This document shows positions 49,834 to 57,678 of a stretch of DNA of 64,000 bases, piece after piece. This stretch comes from Amycolatopsis viridis (lineage in GTDB: Bacteria > Actinomycetota > Actinomycetes > Mycobacteriales > Pseudonocardiaceae), in the NCBI RefSeq assembly GCF_011758765.1, contig NZ_JAANOU010000001.1, forward strand, positions 3,224,001 through 3,288,000, in the 5' to 3' direction. Position numbers and translations under genes: made by a program. A model generated the notes under the pieces. It saw nothing but the letters and a program-made list of their open reading frames with translations, made no database searches and was not told where the DNA came from. Position 1 is the first letter of the stretch; each line of letters begins with the position of its first letter.

Positions 49834-50952
49834 TCAGTCGTGCCGGATGACACCCCGGATGTTCTTGCCCTCGTGCATGTCCCGGTAGCCCTGGGTCACC
49901 TCGTCGAGGGTGTAGGTCCGGGTCACCAGCTCGTCCAGCTTGAGCGCGCCGTCCCGGTACAGCTGCAGCTGGCGCCGGATGTCCCAGGTCGGGTTCGAGT
50001 GGCCGAACAGCGTGCCCTGCAGGCGTTTCTGCGACAGGGCGAGATCGCCGAGCGCCACCTGCGCGCCGACCTCGGCCAGCGGGGCCATCGCGGTCACCAC
50101 GCAGGTGCCGTCCTTGCGGATCGCGGCGAGCCCCTGCCCCACGTGTTCGGCGGTGAGCACGCCCACGGTGAGGATGGCCGAGTCGGCGCCCTGCCCGTTG
50201 GTGAACTGGCGGGCCAGCTCGGCCGCCTCGTCCATCGTCTCCACCGCGTGGGTGGCGCCGAAGGTCGGTGCGTTCTCCCGCTTGAAGGGGACCGGGTCCA
50301 CGGCGATGATCGTCGTCGCGCCCGCGTGCGCCGCGCCCTGCAGGGCGTTGACGCCGATGCCGCCGGCGCCCATCACGATCACCGTGTCGCCCGGCTGCAC
50401 CGCGGCGGCGTTGACCGCCGACCCCCATCCCGTTCCGACGCCGCAGCCGACCAGGCAGGCCTTGTCGAGCGGGATGTCGTCGTCGATCTTGACCACCGAG
50501 TCCAGTGACACCGTGGTCGTGGAGACGAACGTGGAGATGCCGCACATCTGCCCCACCGGCGTGCCGTCCGCGGTCTTCAGCCGGTAGGTGCCGTCCGTCC
50601 AGCGCGGGCCGGCGAGGATTCCCGCCCCCAGGTCGCACAGGGCCTGCCGCCCCGAGGCGCAGAACCGGCAGTGCCCGCACACCGGCACCGCGAGGAAGAC
50701 GACGTGGTCGCCCTCCTTGATCCCCTTGCGGTTCGGGTGCGCCTTGGTCACCACACCAGCGCCCTCGTGGCCGCCGGCGAACGGGTACGTGCCGACGGGG
50801 ATGTCCCCCGTCGCGATGTGGTCGTCGGAGTGGCAAAGCCCGGACGCCACCACCTTCACCTGGACCTCGTCCGGCTGCGGATCGTCCAGCTCGAGGTCGA
50901 CGACCTCGTACTCGCCCGGCGCCTCGCGCACGATCGCCCCACGGGTCAGCAC
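49834..50952 (-). CDS. NDMA-dependent (mycofactocin-type) zinc alcohol dehydrogenase, paralogue
   Basis: A 372-aa alcohol dehydrogenase, by eye roughly two-thirds identical to the one at 19343, with the same zinc sites (GLCHSDDH, GHEGAG and the four-Cys loop CGHCRFC to LC) and Rossmann motif GAGGIG. The C-terminal QGYRDMHEGKNIRGV is shared almost exactly. It is the last gene of the cupin-PaaK operon, 24 bp after the thiolase gene. Having two copies in different operons points to alcohols as central substrates or intermediates. Confidence 0.9.
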   Translation of the reverse strand: MLTRGAIVREAPGEYEVVDLELDDPQPDEVQVKVVASGLCHSDDHIATGDIPVGTYPFAGGHEGAGVVTKAHPNRKGIKEGDHVVFLAVPVCGHCRFCASGRQALCDLGAGILAGPRWTDGTYRLKTADGTPVGQMCGISTFVSTTTVSLDSVVKIDDDIPLDKACLVGCGVGTGWGSAVNAAAVQPGDTVIVMGAGGIGVNALQGAAHAGATTIIAVDPVPFKRENAPTFGATHAVETMDEAAELARQFTNGQGADSAILTVGVLTAEHVGQGLAAIRKDGTCVVTAMAPLAEVGAQVALGDLALSQKRLQGTLFGHSNPTWDIRRQLQLYRDGALKLDELVTRTYTLDEVTQGYRDMHEGKNIRGVIRHD

Positions 50953-50976
50953 AGTCTGGTCTCCTTCGCTCGTCGT

Positions 50977-52185
50977 TCAGGCGGCGACGAGCGTCGCCGC
51001 CAGGCCTTGCCCGCCGCCGATGCACATCGTCGCCAGGCCGCGGCGGCCGCCGCGGCGGCGCAGCTCGTGCAGCAGCGTGGTGACCATGCGCATGCCGGTC
51101 GCGCCGATCGGGTGGCCGAGCGAGATGCCCGAGCCGTTGACGTTGAGCCGGTCGTGGTCGTGCCAGCCCCAGCCCTCCAGGACGGCCAGCACCTGCACCG
51201 CGAACGCCTCGTTGAGCTCCACCAGGTCCACACCGTCGAGCAGGGCCGCGGTGCCGGTGCCGGTGCGCGCCGCCAGCTTGGCGACCGCGGGGACGGGCCC
51301 GATGCCCATCCGGGCGGGATCGCAGCCGGCCGCGGCCCACGCGTCCAGGTATCCCAGTGGTTCCAGGCCGAGCGCCTCCAGCCGGTCCTCGGCGACGACC
51401 AGGCACGCGGCGGCTGCGTCGTTCTGCTGGCTGGCGTTGCCCGCGGTGACGGTGCCGCCGGGCGTCACCGGCCGGAGCCGGGCCAGCGACTCCGGCGTGG
51501 CGTCGGGACGCACGCCCTCGTCGCTGGTGACCAGCAGCGGGTCGCCCTTGCGCCGCGGCACCTCGACCGGCACCACCTCCGCGTCGAACCGGCCGTCCTT
51601 CCACGCGGCCGCGGCACGCTGATGGCTGCGCGCGGCGTAGGCGTCGGCCCGGTCCCGGTCGATGCCGTAGTCCGCGGCCAGGTTCTCCGCCGTCTCGATC
51701 ATCCCGGAGATCCGGCCGAACCTCGCCTCCGGCTGCGACCGCTCCCGGCCCCGGTCGAGGCGGTCGTAGAGCTGCACCGTGCCCGCCCGGGCACCCCACC
51801 GGGTCGCGGTCGAGTAGTACTCGATCCGGCTCATCGACTCGACACCGCCGGCGAGGACCACGTCCGCCGCGCCGGTCTGGACCATCATCGACGCCGTCAC
51901 CAGCGCCTGCAGTCCCCCGCCGCAGCGGCGGTCGAGCTGCATGCCGGGCACGCCGATCGGCAGCCCGGCGTGCAGGGCCACCCAGCGGCCCACGCACGGC
52001 ACCTCGGAGTTGGCGTAGGACTGGGCGAAGACCACGTCGTCGATCCGCTCCGGATCGACGCCCGAGGTGGCGACGACCTCGCGGACCACGGCGGCCGCGA
52101 GGTCTTCGACGGGCAGGTCGCGCAGCGCTCCGCCGAACGAGCCGACGGGGGTGCGCAGGGGGCTGACGATCGCGGCGCGTCGCAC
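50977..52185 (-). CDS. Thiolase (acetyl-CoA C-acyltransferase)
   Basis: A 402-aa thiolase. The nucleophilic Cys88 is in LDRRCGGGLQAL. NEAFAVQVLAVLE, GHPIGATGMRM and the second catalytic Cys in MCIGGGQGLA complete the active site. It cleaves 3-ketoacyl-CoA to acetyl-CoA and a shortened acyl-CoA. It is the only thiolase in the window and should serve both this operon and the beta-oxidation operon at 46264. GGAG-like sequence precedes ATG 52185. Confidence 0.93.
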   Translation of the reverse strand: MRRAAIVSPLRTPVGSFGGALRDLPVEDLAAAVVREVVATSGVDPERIDDVVFAQSYANSEVPCVGRWVALHAGLPIGVPGMQLDRRCGGGLQALVTASMMVQTGAADVVLAGGVESMSRIEYYSTATRWGARAGTVQLYDRLDRGRERSQPEARFGRISGMIETAENLAADYGIDRDRADAYAARSHQRAAAAWKDGRFDAEVVPVEVPRRKGDPLLVTSDEGVRPDATPESLARLRPVTPGGTVTAGNASQQNDAAAACLVVAEDRLEALGLEPLGYLDAWAAAGCDPARMGIGPVPAVAKLAARTGTGTAALLDGVDLVELNEAFAVQVLAVLEGWGWHDHDRLNVNGSGISLGHPIGATGMRMVTTLLHELRRRGGRRGLATMCIGGGQGLAATLVAA

Positions 52186-52224
52186 GGGTTCTCCTCGATG
52201 GTGTCCGATGGGGGTGGTGGCGGG

Positions 52225-53268
52225 TCAGATCTCGAAGACCGCCTTGCCGCCGGTCTGCTTGTCGAACTCCCGGTAGGCCCGCTCGGCGTCGGCGAGCTGC
52301 CACCGGTCGGTGAATAGCTTGTCCACCTCGACGCCGTGCCGGGCGACGAACCGCGCGCAGTCCGCCTGCCCGGCGATGGAGAAGGTGTAGGAGCCGAGAA
52401 TGGTCAGCTGCTTGCGGATGACCTCGGGGCTGACGTTCAGCGTCACCTCACCGCCTTCCCCGACGAACGCGACCCGGCCCCACCGCGCGGCGGCGCGGAC
52501 CGCGGCGGCGCGGGCCGCCGGGGCGCCGGAGCAGTCCAGTGCGCGGGTCACCCCCTTGCCGCCGGTGAGTTCGCGGATGGCCTCGACGGGGTCGCTCCCG
52601 CTGGAGTCGATGGCGTGGGCCGCGCCGAACTCCGTCGCCTTGGCCACCCGCTCCGCGGCGATGTCCACCGCGATCACCTCGGCCCCCATCGCGGCGGCCA
52701 GCTGGACCGCGGACTGCCCGACCGGGCCCTGGCCGAAGACCGCGATGGTGTCCCGCGCGGTGAGGTCCAGCCGGACCAGTGCGCCGAAGGCGGTGCCGGT
52801 CCCGCAGGAGATGGCGGCGCCGGCGGTGAAGCTCAGTTCGTCCGGGAGCGGGACGAGCGTGCGCGCCGGGACCTTCAGGTAGTCGGCGTGGCCACCGTGC
52901 GCGGTCGCGCCGAAGATCGCCGCACCCCGCTCGCACATCTGCGTCCAGCCGGTGCGGCACAGGTCGCAGAAACCGCACCCGTCGTAGTGGAAGACCATGA
53001 CCCGGTCGCCTTCGCGGAAGCGCGTGACGTCCGGGCCGGCCGCCGCGACGACCCCGCACGGCTCGTGGCCGGCGATGATCCGGGCCCCGTCGCCGGAGAG
53101 CCCGAACGCCGCGAGCGCCTCGCCCGCGGGCGCGCGGTAGAACTTGAGGTCGCTGCCGCACATCCCGGAGGCCTTCATCTCCAGGACGACCTCCCCGGGC
53201 TCGGGGACCGGGTCGTCGAACGAGGCGATCTCCAGCTCGCGTTCACCGTTGAACACCACTCCGCGCAT
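52225..53268 (-). CDS. Zinc-dependent dehydrogenase (MDR family)
   Basis: A 347-aa medium-chain dehydrogenase. ASGMCGSDLKFYR and GHEPCGVV carry the catalytic zinc ligands; CGFCDLCRTGWTQMC is the structural zinc loop; FGQGPVGQSAVQLA binds NAD(P). ATG 53268 has GAAGGA upstream, two bases after the ligase stop. It likely oxidises a secondary or ring alcohol. Distinct from the NDMA-dependent group. Confidence 0.88.
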   Translation of the reverse strand: MRGVVFNGERELEIASFDDPVPEPGEVVLEMKASGMCGSDLKFYRAPAGEALAAFGLSGDGARIIAGHEPCGVVAAAGPDVTRFREGDRVMVFHYDGCGFCDLCRTGWTQMCERGAAIFGATAHGGHADYLKVPARTLVPLPDELSFTAGAAISCGTGTAFGALVRLDLTARDTIAVFGQGPVGQSAVQLAAAMGAEVIAVDIAAERVAKATEFGAAHAIDSSGSDPVEAIRELTGGKGVTRALDCSGAPAARAAAVRAAARWGRVAFVGEGGEVTLNVSPEVIRKQLTILGSYTFSIAGQADCARFVARHGVEVDKLFTDRWQLADAERAYREFDKQTGGKAVFEI

Positions 53269-53270
53269 CT

Positions 53271-54641
53271 TCAGTCCTTCCGGGTCGCCACGCGTTCGAC
53301 GAGGGCGACCTTGACGTGGTCCGGTCGTTTCAGTGAGCCCTCGGGCACCAGCTCGACGAGGCACTTGACGTTCAGCGCCGAGCGGAGGCGGGCTTCCAGG
53401 TCCGCGCGCAGCTCCTCCTGACGCGCCGGCGGCAGGTCCGCGGCGTGCTCGACCACCAGCGGCAGCGGCCGCTGCGTGGTGTGCCCGGGGAAGTCCGCGC
53501 GGATGCGCATCTCGCCCGTCGCCGCCGGGACGAACCGCTGCACCAGGTCCTTGACGGCCGAGGGGAACACGTTGATGCCGCGCACGATCAGCATGTCGTC
53601 GGTGCGCCCGACGCAGCGCACTTTGTAGCCGGTGCGGCCGCACGAGCAGCCGGTCCCGGTGACGACCACGTGGTCGCGGGTGCGGAAGCGCAGCAACGGC
53701 GAGGCCCGCCGCCGCAGCGCGGTGTAGACCAGCTCGCCGGTGGCCCCTTCGACGGGTTCGACGCGCTGTCCGGTGCCGGGGTCGATCAGCTCGGCGATCA
53801 TCAGGTCCGGGGACAGGAAGTGCATCCCGTCGCCGGCCTCGCACTCGCCCCAGTAGGTGCAGGCGATGTCGGTGCCGCCGAGCATCTCGCGCACGGTGGC
53901 GCCCCAGAGGCGTTCCAGGTTGCCGCGCACGCTCGGCAGCCCGCCGCCGGGTTCACCGCCGACGCTGATCGTGCGGACGCCGAGTTCGGTGGCCGGGCGG
54001 CCGACGACGCCGGGTGCCTGCTCGGCGAGGTGGGCCAGGAAGTAGGGCGTGCCGATGATCCCGGACGGGCGCTGGTCGGCCTGCACGCGCAGCAGCCGCT
54101 CGGCGCCGGCCTCCGCCCCGATCGGGATGTCGACGACACCCATGTACTGCAGGATCTGCACGATCGGCAGGCCCCCGACGAACCCCTTGCTCATCCCGAA
54201 GGCGTGCAGGACCCGGTCGCCGGGCCGGAACCCGTTGGCGTACAGGGCGCGTGCCCCCAGTTCGCACCACGTGCCCACGTCGCTCGCGGTCAGCCCGACG
54301 TAGGACGGGCTGCCCGTGGTGCCCGAGGACGCCTGGATCTGCACGATCTCCGCGGGGGGCGCGGCCACGTGCCGGCCCAGCGGGGGTGCGGCCGCCAGGC
54401 TGTCGCGCAGCTCCTGCTTCTCGGTGAAGGGCAGGCTCTGGAGATCGTCGACGGTGGCGATGCCGCCCGGATCGACACCGTGTTCGGCGAACTTGGCCCG
54501 GTAGAACTCGCTGTGCGCAGCCAGGTAGGCGATCTGCTCGCGGAGCCGCTCGTCCTGCACGCGCCGCGCCTGCTCCGCGGGGAGCGTCTCGGCCGCGCTC
54601 CAGTGCTCGCCGGAGTGCGGCTGGCGGGGGAAGGTGTGCAC
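53271..54641 (-). CDS. Phenylacetate-CoA ligase-like (PaaK family) protein
   Basis: A 456-aa AMP-forming ligase of the PaaK family: QASSGTTGSPSYVGLTASDV, HAFGMSKGFVGGLPIVQ, GGTDIACTYWGECEAGDGMH and RTDDMLIVRGINVFPSAVK. PaaK-type ligases activate phenylacetate, other aryl acids or coenzyme F390-type substrates. It lies 14 bp after a cupin gene. The C-terminal domain is complete. An aromatic or alicyclic acid is the natural guess for its substrate. Confidence 0.9.
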   Translation of the reverse strand: MHTFPRQPHSGEHWSAAETLPAEQARRVQDERLREQIAYLAAHSEFYRAKFAEHGVDPGGIATVDDLQSLPFTEKQELRDSLAAAPPLGRHVAAPPAEIVQIQASSGTTGSPSYVGLTASDVGTWCELGARALYANGFRPGDRVLHAFGMSKGFVGGLPIVQILQYMGVVDIPIGAEAGAERLLRVQADQRPSGIIGTPYFLAHLAEQAPGVVGRPATELGVRTISVGGEPGGGLPSVRGNLERLWGATVREMLGGTDIACTYWGECEAGDGMHFLSPDLMIAELIDPGTGQRVEPVEGATGELVYTALRRRASPLLRFRTRDHVVVTGTGCSCGRTGYKVRCVGRTDDMLIVRGINVFPSAVKDLVQRFVPAATGEMRIRADFPGHTTQRPLPLVVEHAADLPPARQEELRADLEARLRSALNVKCLVELVPEGSLKRPDHVKVALVERVATRKD

Positions 54642-54655
54642 TGCGCCGGTCCTGG

Positions 54656-55180
54656 TCAGCGCTTGGCCGGGAGCATGGTGGTCACGACGGTGGCCGGCTG
54701 GTCACCGCGGTTGCTCCAGGAGTGCTTGTTGCCCCGGTTGATGATCGTGTCACCGGGCCGCAACAGCGTCTCGCCGGTTTCGAACACCGCGTACAGCTCA
54801 CCCGACACCACGGTGACCACGTCGACCGTCTCGGTGGCGTGCATACCCATGACCTCCGCGTCGCCGGCGTTCGCGTCCTCACCGTGCAACGCGTCGATGG
54901 AAGCGCTGTAGGTTTCCGGGTCGATCTCGCTGTCCGGCGGGAACGTGGCTAGCCGCACCAGACCGTTCGCCGGCGGGTCCAGCTCCACCTCCCCGGTCAG
55001 CGTGTCCCCGTCGTCCACATGGGACGGCAGGCGGTCCACCCGCCACACGTCGTTCACGGTGAACCCGGGCAGTGCCACGCGGGTGGCGGTGTCCTCGTCC
55101 ACCAGGATGGCCGACCGGCCGTTCTCGTCGACCCCGGTCACGACCCGGCGCGCCCGCACGTTCGTGTGTTCACCAGCCAT
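54656..55180 (-). CDS. Cupin domain protein
   Basis: A 174-aa protein with a single cupin barrel in the C-terminal half: VMGMHATETVDVVTVVSGEL and LLRPGDTIINRGNKHSWSNR, including the two conserved cupin motifs with His residues for a metal. It is the first gene of the operon to 49834, with AAAGGAG upstream of ATG 55180 and the AT-rich element S6 at its promoter. Such proteins can be small dioxygenases, isomerases or ligand sensors; no specific role is visible. Confidence 0.85.
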   Translation of the reverse strand: MAGEHTNVRARRVVTGVDENGRSAILVDEDTATRVALPGFTVNDVWRVDRLPSHVDDGDTLTGEVELDPPANGLVRLATFPPDSEIDPETYSASIDALHGEDANAGDAEVMGMHATETVDVVTVVSGELYAVFETGETLLRPGDTIINRGNKHSWSNRGDQPATVVTTMLPAKR

Positions 55181-55207
55181 CGCCCACTCCTTTGTGTCGC
55201 TGTCTCA

Positions 55208-55222
55208 AATTAAATATATTAT
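55208..55222. promoter_or_regulatory. AT-rich element S6, cupin-PaaK operon
   Basis: The minus strand contains ATAATATATTT, shared with S3. It overlaps the likely -10 (TATATT) of the cupin operon and is followed by a leader of about 25 bases with AAAGGAG. Confidence 0.65.
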
Positions 55223-55303
55223 GTCCTGTGAGCGCATGTCAACGTCGCCCGCGGACCGGCATGCCCGCGCCCGTCGAAGTCGGTGAACTGCGGCGAGGGC
55301 CGC

Positions 55304-56095
55304 TCAGGCCGGGTCGAACTCGATCGTCGCCGGGTCGACCACCGCTCCCCCGCCATCGGCGACGAGCACGTGCCCGGTCACGATCGAGGCGTCCGGTGAA
55401 GCGAGGAACGCGCACACCGACGCGATCTCCGCCGGCTCGGCGACCCGGCGCAGCGGAACGTGCGCGGCGACGCGCTCGTAGGCCTGCTCCAGGGTGATCC
55501 CCTCGCGCTGGGCGAGGTAGGTCATCGCTCCCTCACCGAGCGGGGTGCGCACCCAGCCGGGGCACACCCCGTTCACGCGCACGCCCTTCGGCCCGTATTC
55601 GCGGGCCAGCCACCGCACCAGCCCGATCACCCCGGCCTTGGCCGCGCTGTAGCCGGCGGTGCCGGGCGGGCCGGACAACAGCCCCGCCGTGGAGGCGATC
55701 ATCACCAGCGATCCGTGGCGCCGCACCAGGTGCGGCATGACCTCGCCGGCCAGGAAGAAGCCGCCGTGCAGGTTCACGTCGAACGCCGAGAACCACGCCG
55801 GGTCGCCCTTCGGGCTCGCCCCGCCGGAGATCGCGGCACCCTGCGCGGCCACGACCGCGTCGAGCCCGCCCAGTTCCGCGACGGCCTGCTGCACCACCTC
55901 CCGCACGGCGTCGCGCTGGGTGCCGTCGGCGGGCAGTGCGAGGCCGCCGATCTCGTCGGCCACCTCCTTGAGCCGGTCGGCGTTGATGTCGGTGAGGGCG
56001 ACCTTGGCGCCGTCCGCGGCGAAGCGGCGGGCCGTCGCCGAACCCACGCCCCCGGCGGCTCCGCTCACCAGGACCAGTTCCGGTTTCCTGCTCAT
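55304..56095 (-). CDS. SDR family oxidoreductase
   Basis: A 263-aa SDR with SGAAGGVGSATARRFA, a slightly unusual VAAQGAAISGG in place of NNAG, catalytic Ser in IASTAGLLSG, YSAAK and VNGVCPGWVRTPLGE. ATG 56095 overlaps the CoA ligase stop by four bases. It is the last gene of the hydantoinase/acetone-carboxylase-like operon. Likely a 3-hydroxyacyl-CoA or alcohol dehydrogenase. Confidence 0.88.
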   Translation of the reverse strand: MSRKPELVLVSGAAGGVGSATARRFAADGAKVALTDINADRLKEVADEIGGLALPADGTQRDAVREVVQQAVAELGGLDAVVAAQGAAISGGASPKGDPAWFSAFDVNLHGGFFLAGEVMPHLVRRHGSLVMIASTAGLLSGPPGTAGYSAAKAGVIGLVRWLAREYGPKGVRVNGVCPGWVRTPLGEGAMTYLAQREGITLEQAYERVAAHVPLRRVAEPAEIASVCAFLASPDASIVTGHVLVADGGGAVVDPATIEFDPA

Positions 56096-57678
56096 GAGGG
56101 CGTCTTTTCTCCGTCCAGTTCGGATTCGATGTGGGCGAACGCCTCGCGCAACCGGTACTTGAGGATCTTGCCGGAGGCGTTGCGGGGCAGCTCGTCGGAG
56201 ATGAGGAAGTACTTGGGGACCTTGTAGCCGGCCAGCCGTTCCCGGCAGAAGGCGCGCAGCGCGTCCGGTTGCGGCAGCTGCCCGGCCTCGGGCACCACGA
56301 TCGCGCACCCGACCTCGCCGTAGCGCGAGTCCGGGACCGCGACGACCGCCGTCTCCAGCACCTGCGGGTGGGCCGCCAGGACCTTCTCCACCTCGGCCGG
56401 GTAGATGTTCTCCCCGCCGCTGCGGATCATGTCCTTGGCACGGCCGGCCAGGTGCAGGAAACCGTCGGCGTTGACGTACCCGAGGTCGCCCGTGCGGCAC
56501 CACCCGTCGTGGAAGGTGGCGCGGGTGGCGTCCGGGCGGTTCCAGTACCCCTGGCTCACCGCCGGGGACCGCACCTCGATCTCGCCGACCTCGCCCGCCG
56601 CGGCCTCCTGGCCCTCCGGCGTGACGACCCGCGCCTGCGCGAGCGGCAGCGGGCGGCCGATGCTCTTCGGCTGGGCGAGGAAGTCCCGGTCCTCCAGCGT
56701 GGTGGCGATGGCGCCGCCCTCGGTGAGCCCGTAGACCTGGGTGAGCTTGACCTGGGGCAGCCGGCGCTTGACCTCCTCGGCGACCGAGGGCATGACCATG
56801 TCGCCACCGAGGATGAACCGGCGCAGCGACGGCGGCAGCTCCCGCTCCAGGTCGTCCCGGTGCAGCAGCTCGTTGAGCATGAACGGGAACAGCAGGCAGT
56901 CGGTCACCCGCTCCGCCCGCAGCACCGCCAGCAGCCGGTCGACGGTGAAGTTCCCGGAGGGCAGGAAGACCGCCGTGCCGTGCATCAGCAGCGCCGGTGC
57001 GACGAACGCCTCGAACCCGCCGGCGTGGTAGAGCGGCCCCGGCACGAGCGAGACCGTCTCCTCGCTGAACTGCCACCGCAGCGCCTGGGCCGTCGCGATG
57101 GCCACGGTGTTGCCGTGTGTCCACACCGCACCCTTCGGGCTCCCGGTCGTGCCCGACGTGTAGAGCAGGCTCATCGGATCGTGCCCGGTCACCTCGGGCA
57201 GCTCGTCCGGGGTGAGTGGCTCCGCCTCGCGGAACACCTCGAACGGCCGCGCCCAGTCCGGCACCGGGTCGTCCGAGTCGGGCAGCACCACGTACGTGCC
57301 CACGCCCGCCTGGTCGCGCACCGGGGCGAGCCGGCCGGTCAGGCTGCTGTGGACGACGACCACGGAGGTCCCGGAATCCGCCAGGACGAACGCCAGTTCC
57401 GCCGGGGCGAGCCGGAAGTTCAGCCGGACGGTGATCACGCCCAGGCGCGCGGCGGCCAGGATCAACGGCGGGTACTCCGCGTCGTTGAACAGCAGCAGAG
57501 CGAGCCGGTCGCCCTGGCGCAGGCCCAGTTCCCGCAGCGCCCGCGCGTACCGCAGCGTCTTGGCGTGCAGTTCGCCGTAGGTGATCCGGTCCCGGCCGTC
57601 GAAGCTGAACGCGATCCGGTCCGCGCCCGCCGACGGTACCCGGGCGGCCACCGAGTCCAGGATCCAGCTGAAGTTCAT
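56092..57678 (-). CDS. AMP-forming acyl-CoA ligase
   Basis: A 528-aa ligase: LYTSGTTGSPKGAVWTHGNT, QVYGLTEGGAIATTLED, CRTGDLGYVNADGFLHLAGR, AKDMIRSGGENIYPAEVEKV and the catalytic Lys in RNASGKILKYRLRE. Typical of medium/long-chain or aryl acid ligases. Overlap ATGA with the ALDH before it, so the acid made by that ALDH may be its substrate. Confidence 0.9.
   Translation of the reverse strand: MNFSWILDSVAARVPSAGADRIAFSFDGRDRITYGELHAKTLRYARALRELGLRQGDRLALLLFNDAEYPPLILAAARLGVITVRLNFRLAPAELAFVLADSGTSVVVVHSSLTGRLAPVRDQAGVGTYVVLPDSDDPVPDWARPFEVFREAEPLTPDELPEVTGHDPMSLLYTSGTTGSPKGAVWTHGNTVAIATAQALRWQFSEETVSLVPGPLYHAGGFEAFVAPALLMHGTAVFLPSGNFTVDRLLAVLRAERVTDCLLFPFMLNELLHRDDLERELPPSLRRFILGGDMVMPSVAEEVKRRLPQVKLTQVYGLTEGGAIATTLEDRDFLAQPKSIGRPLPLAQARVVTPEGQEAAAGEVGEIEVRSPAVSQGYWNRPDATRATFHDGWCRTGDLGYVNADGFLHLAGRAKDMIRSGGENIYPAEVEKVLAAHPQVLETAVVAVPDSRYGEVGCAIVVPEAGQLPQPDALRAFCRERLAGYKVPKYFLISDELPRNASGKILKYRLREAFAHIESELDGEKTPS

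Noticed and set aside
49283-52303. A 1,006-codon continuous reverse frame
   Set aside because: It lies on the same strand as the alcohol dehydrogenase and thiolase genes but in another frame, with Arg/Gly-rich composition. GC-rich codon bias leaves such frames open.
28917-55222. AT-rich elements as Lsr2-silenced horizontally acquired DNA
   Set aside because: Only very short tracts at promoters are AT-rich, while the genes themselves are as GC-rich as their neighbours. This points to specific sites rather than AT-rich foreign DNA, though Lsr2 binding at the tracts is not excluded.
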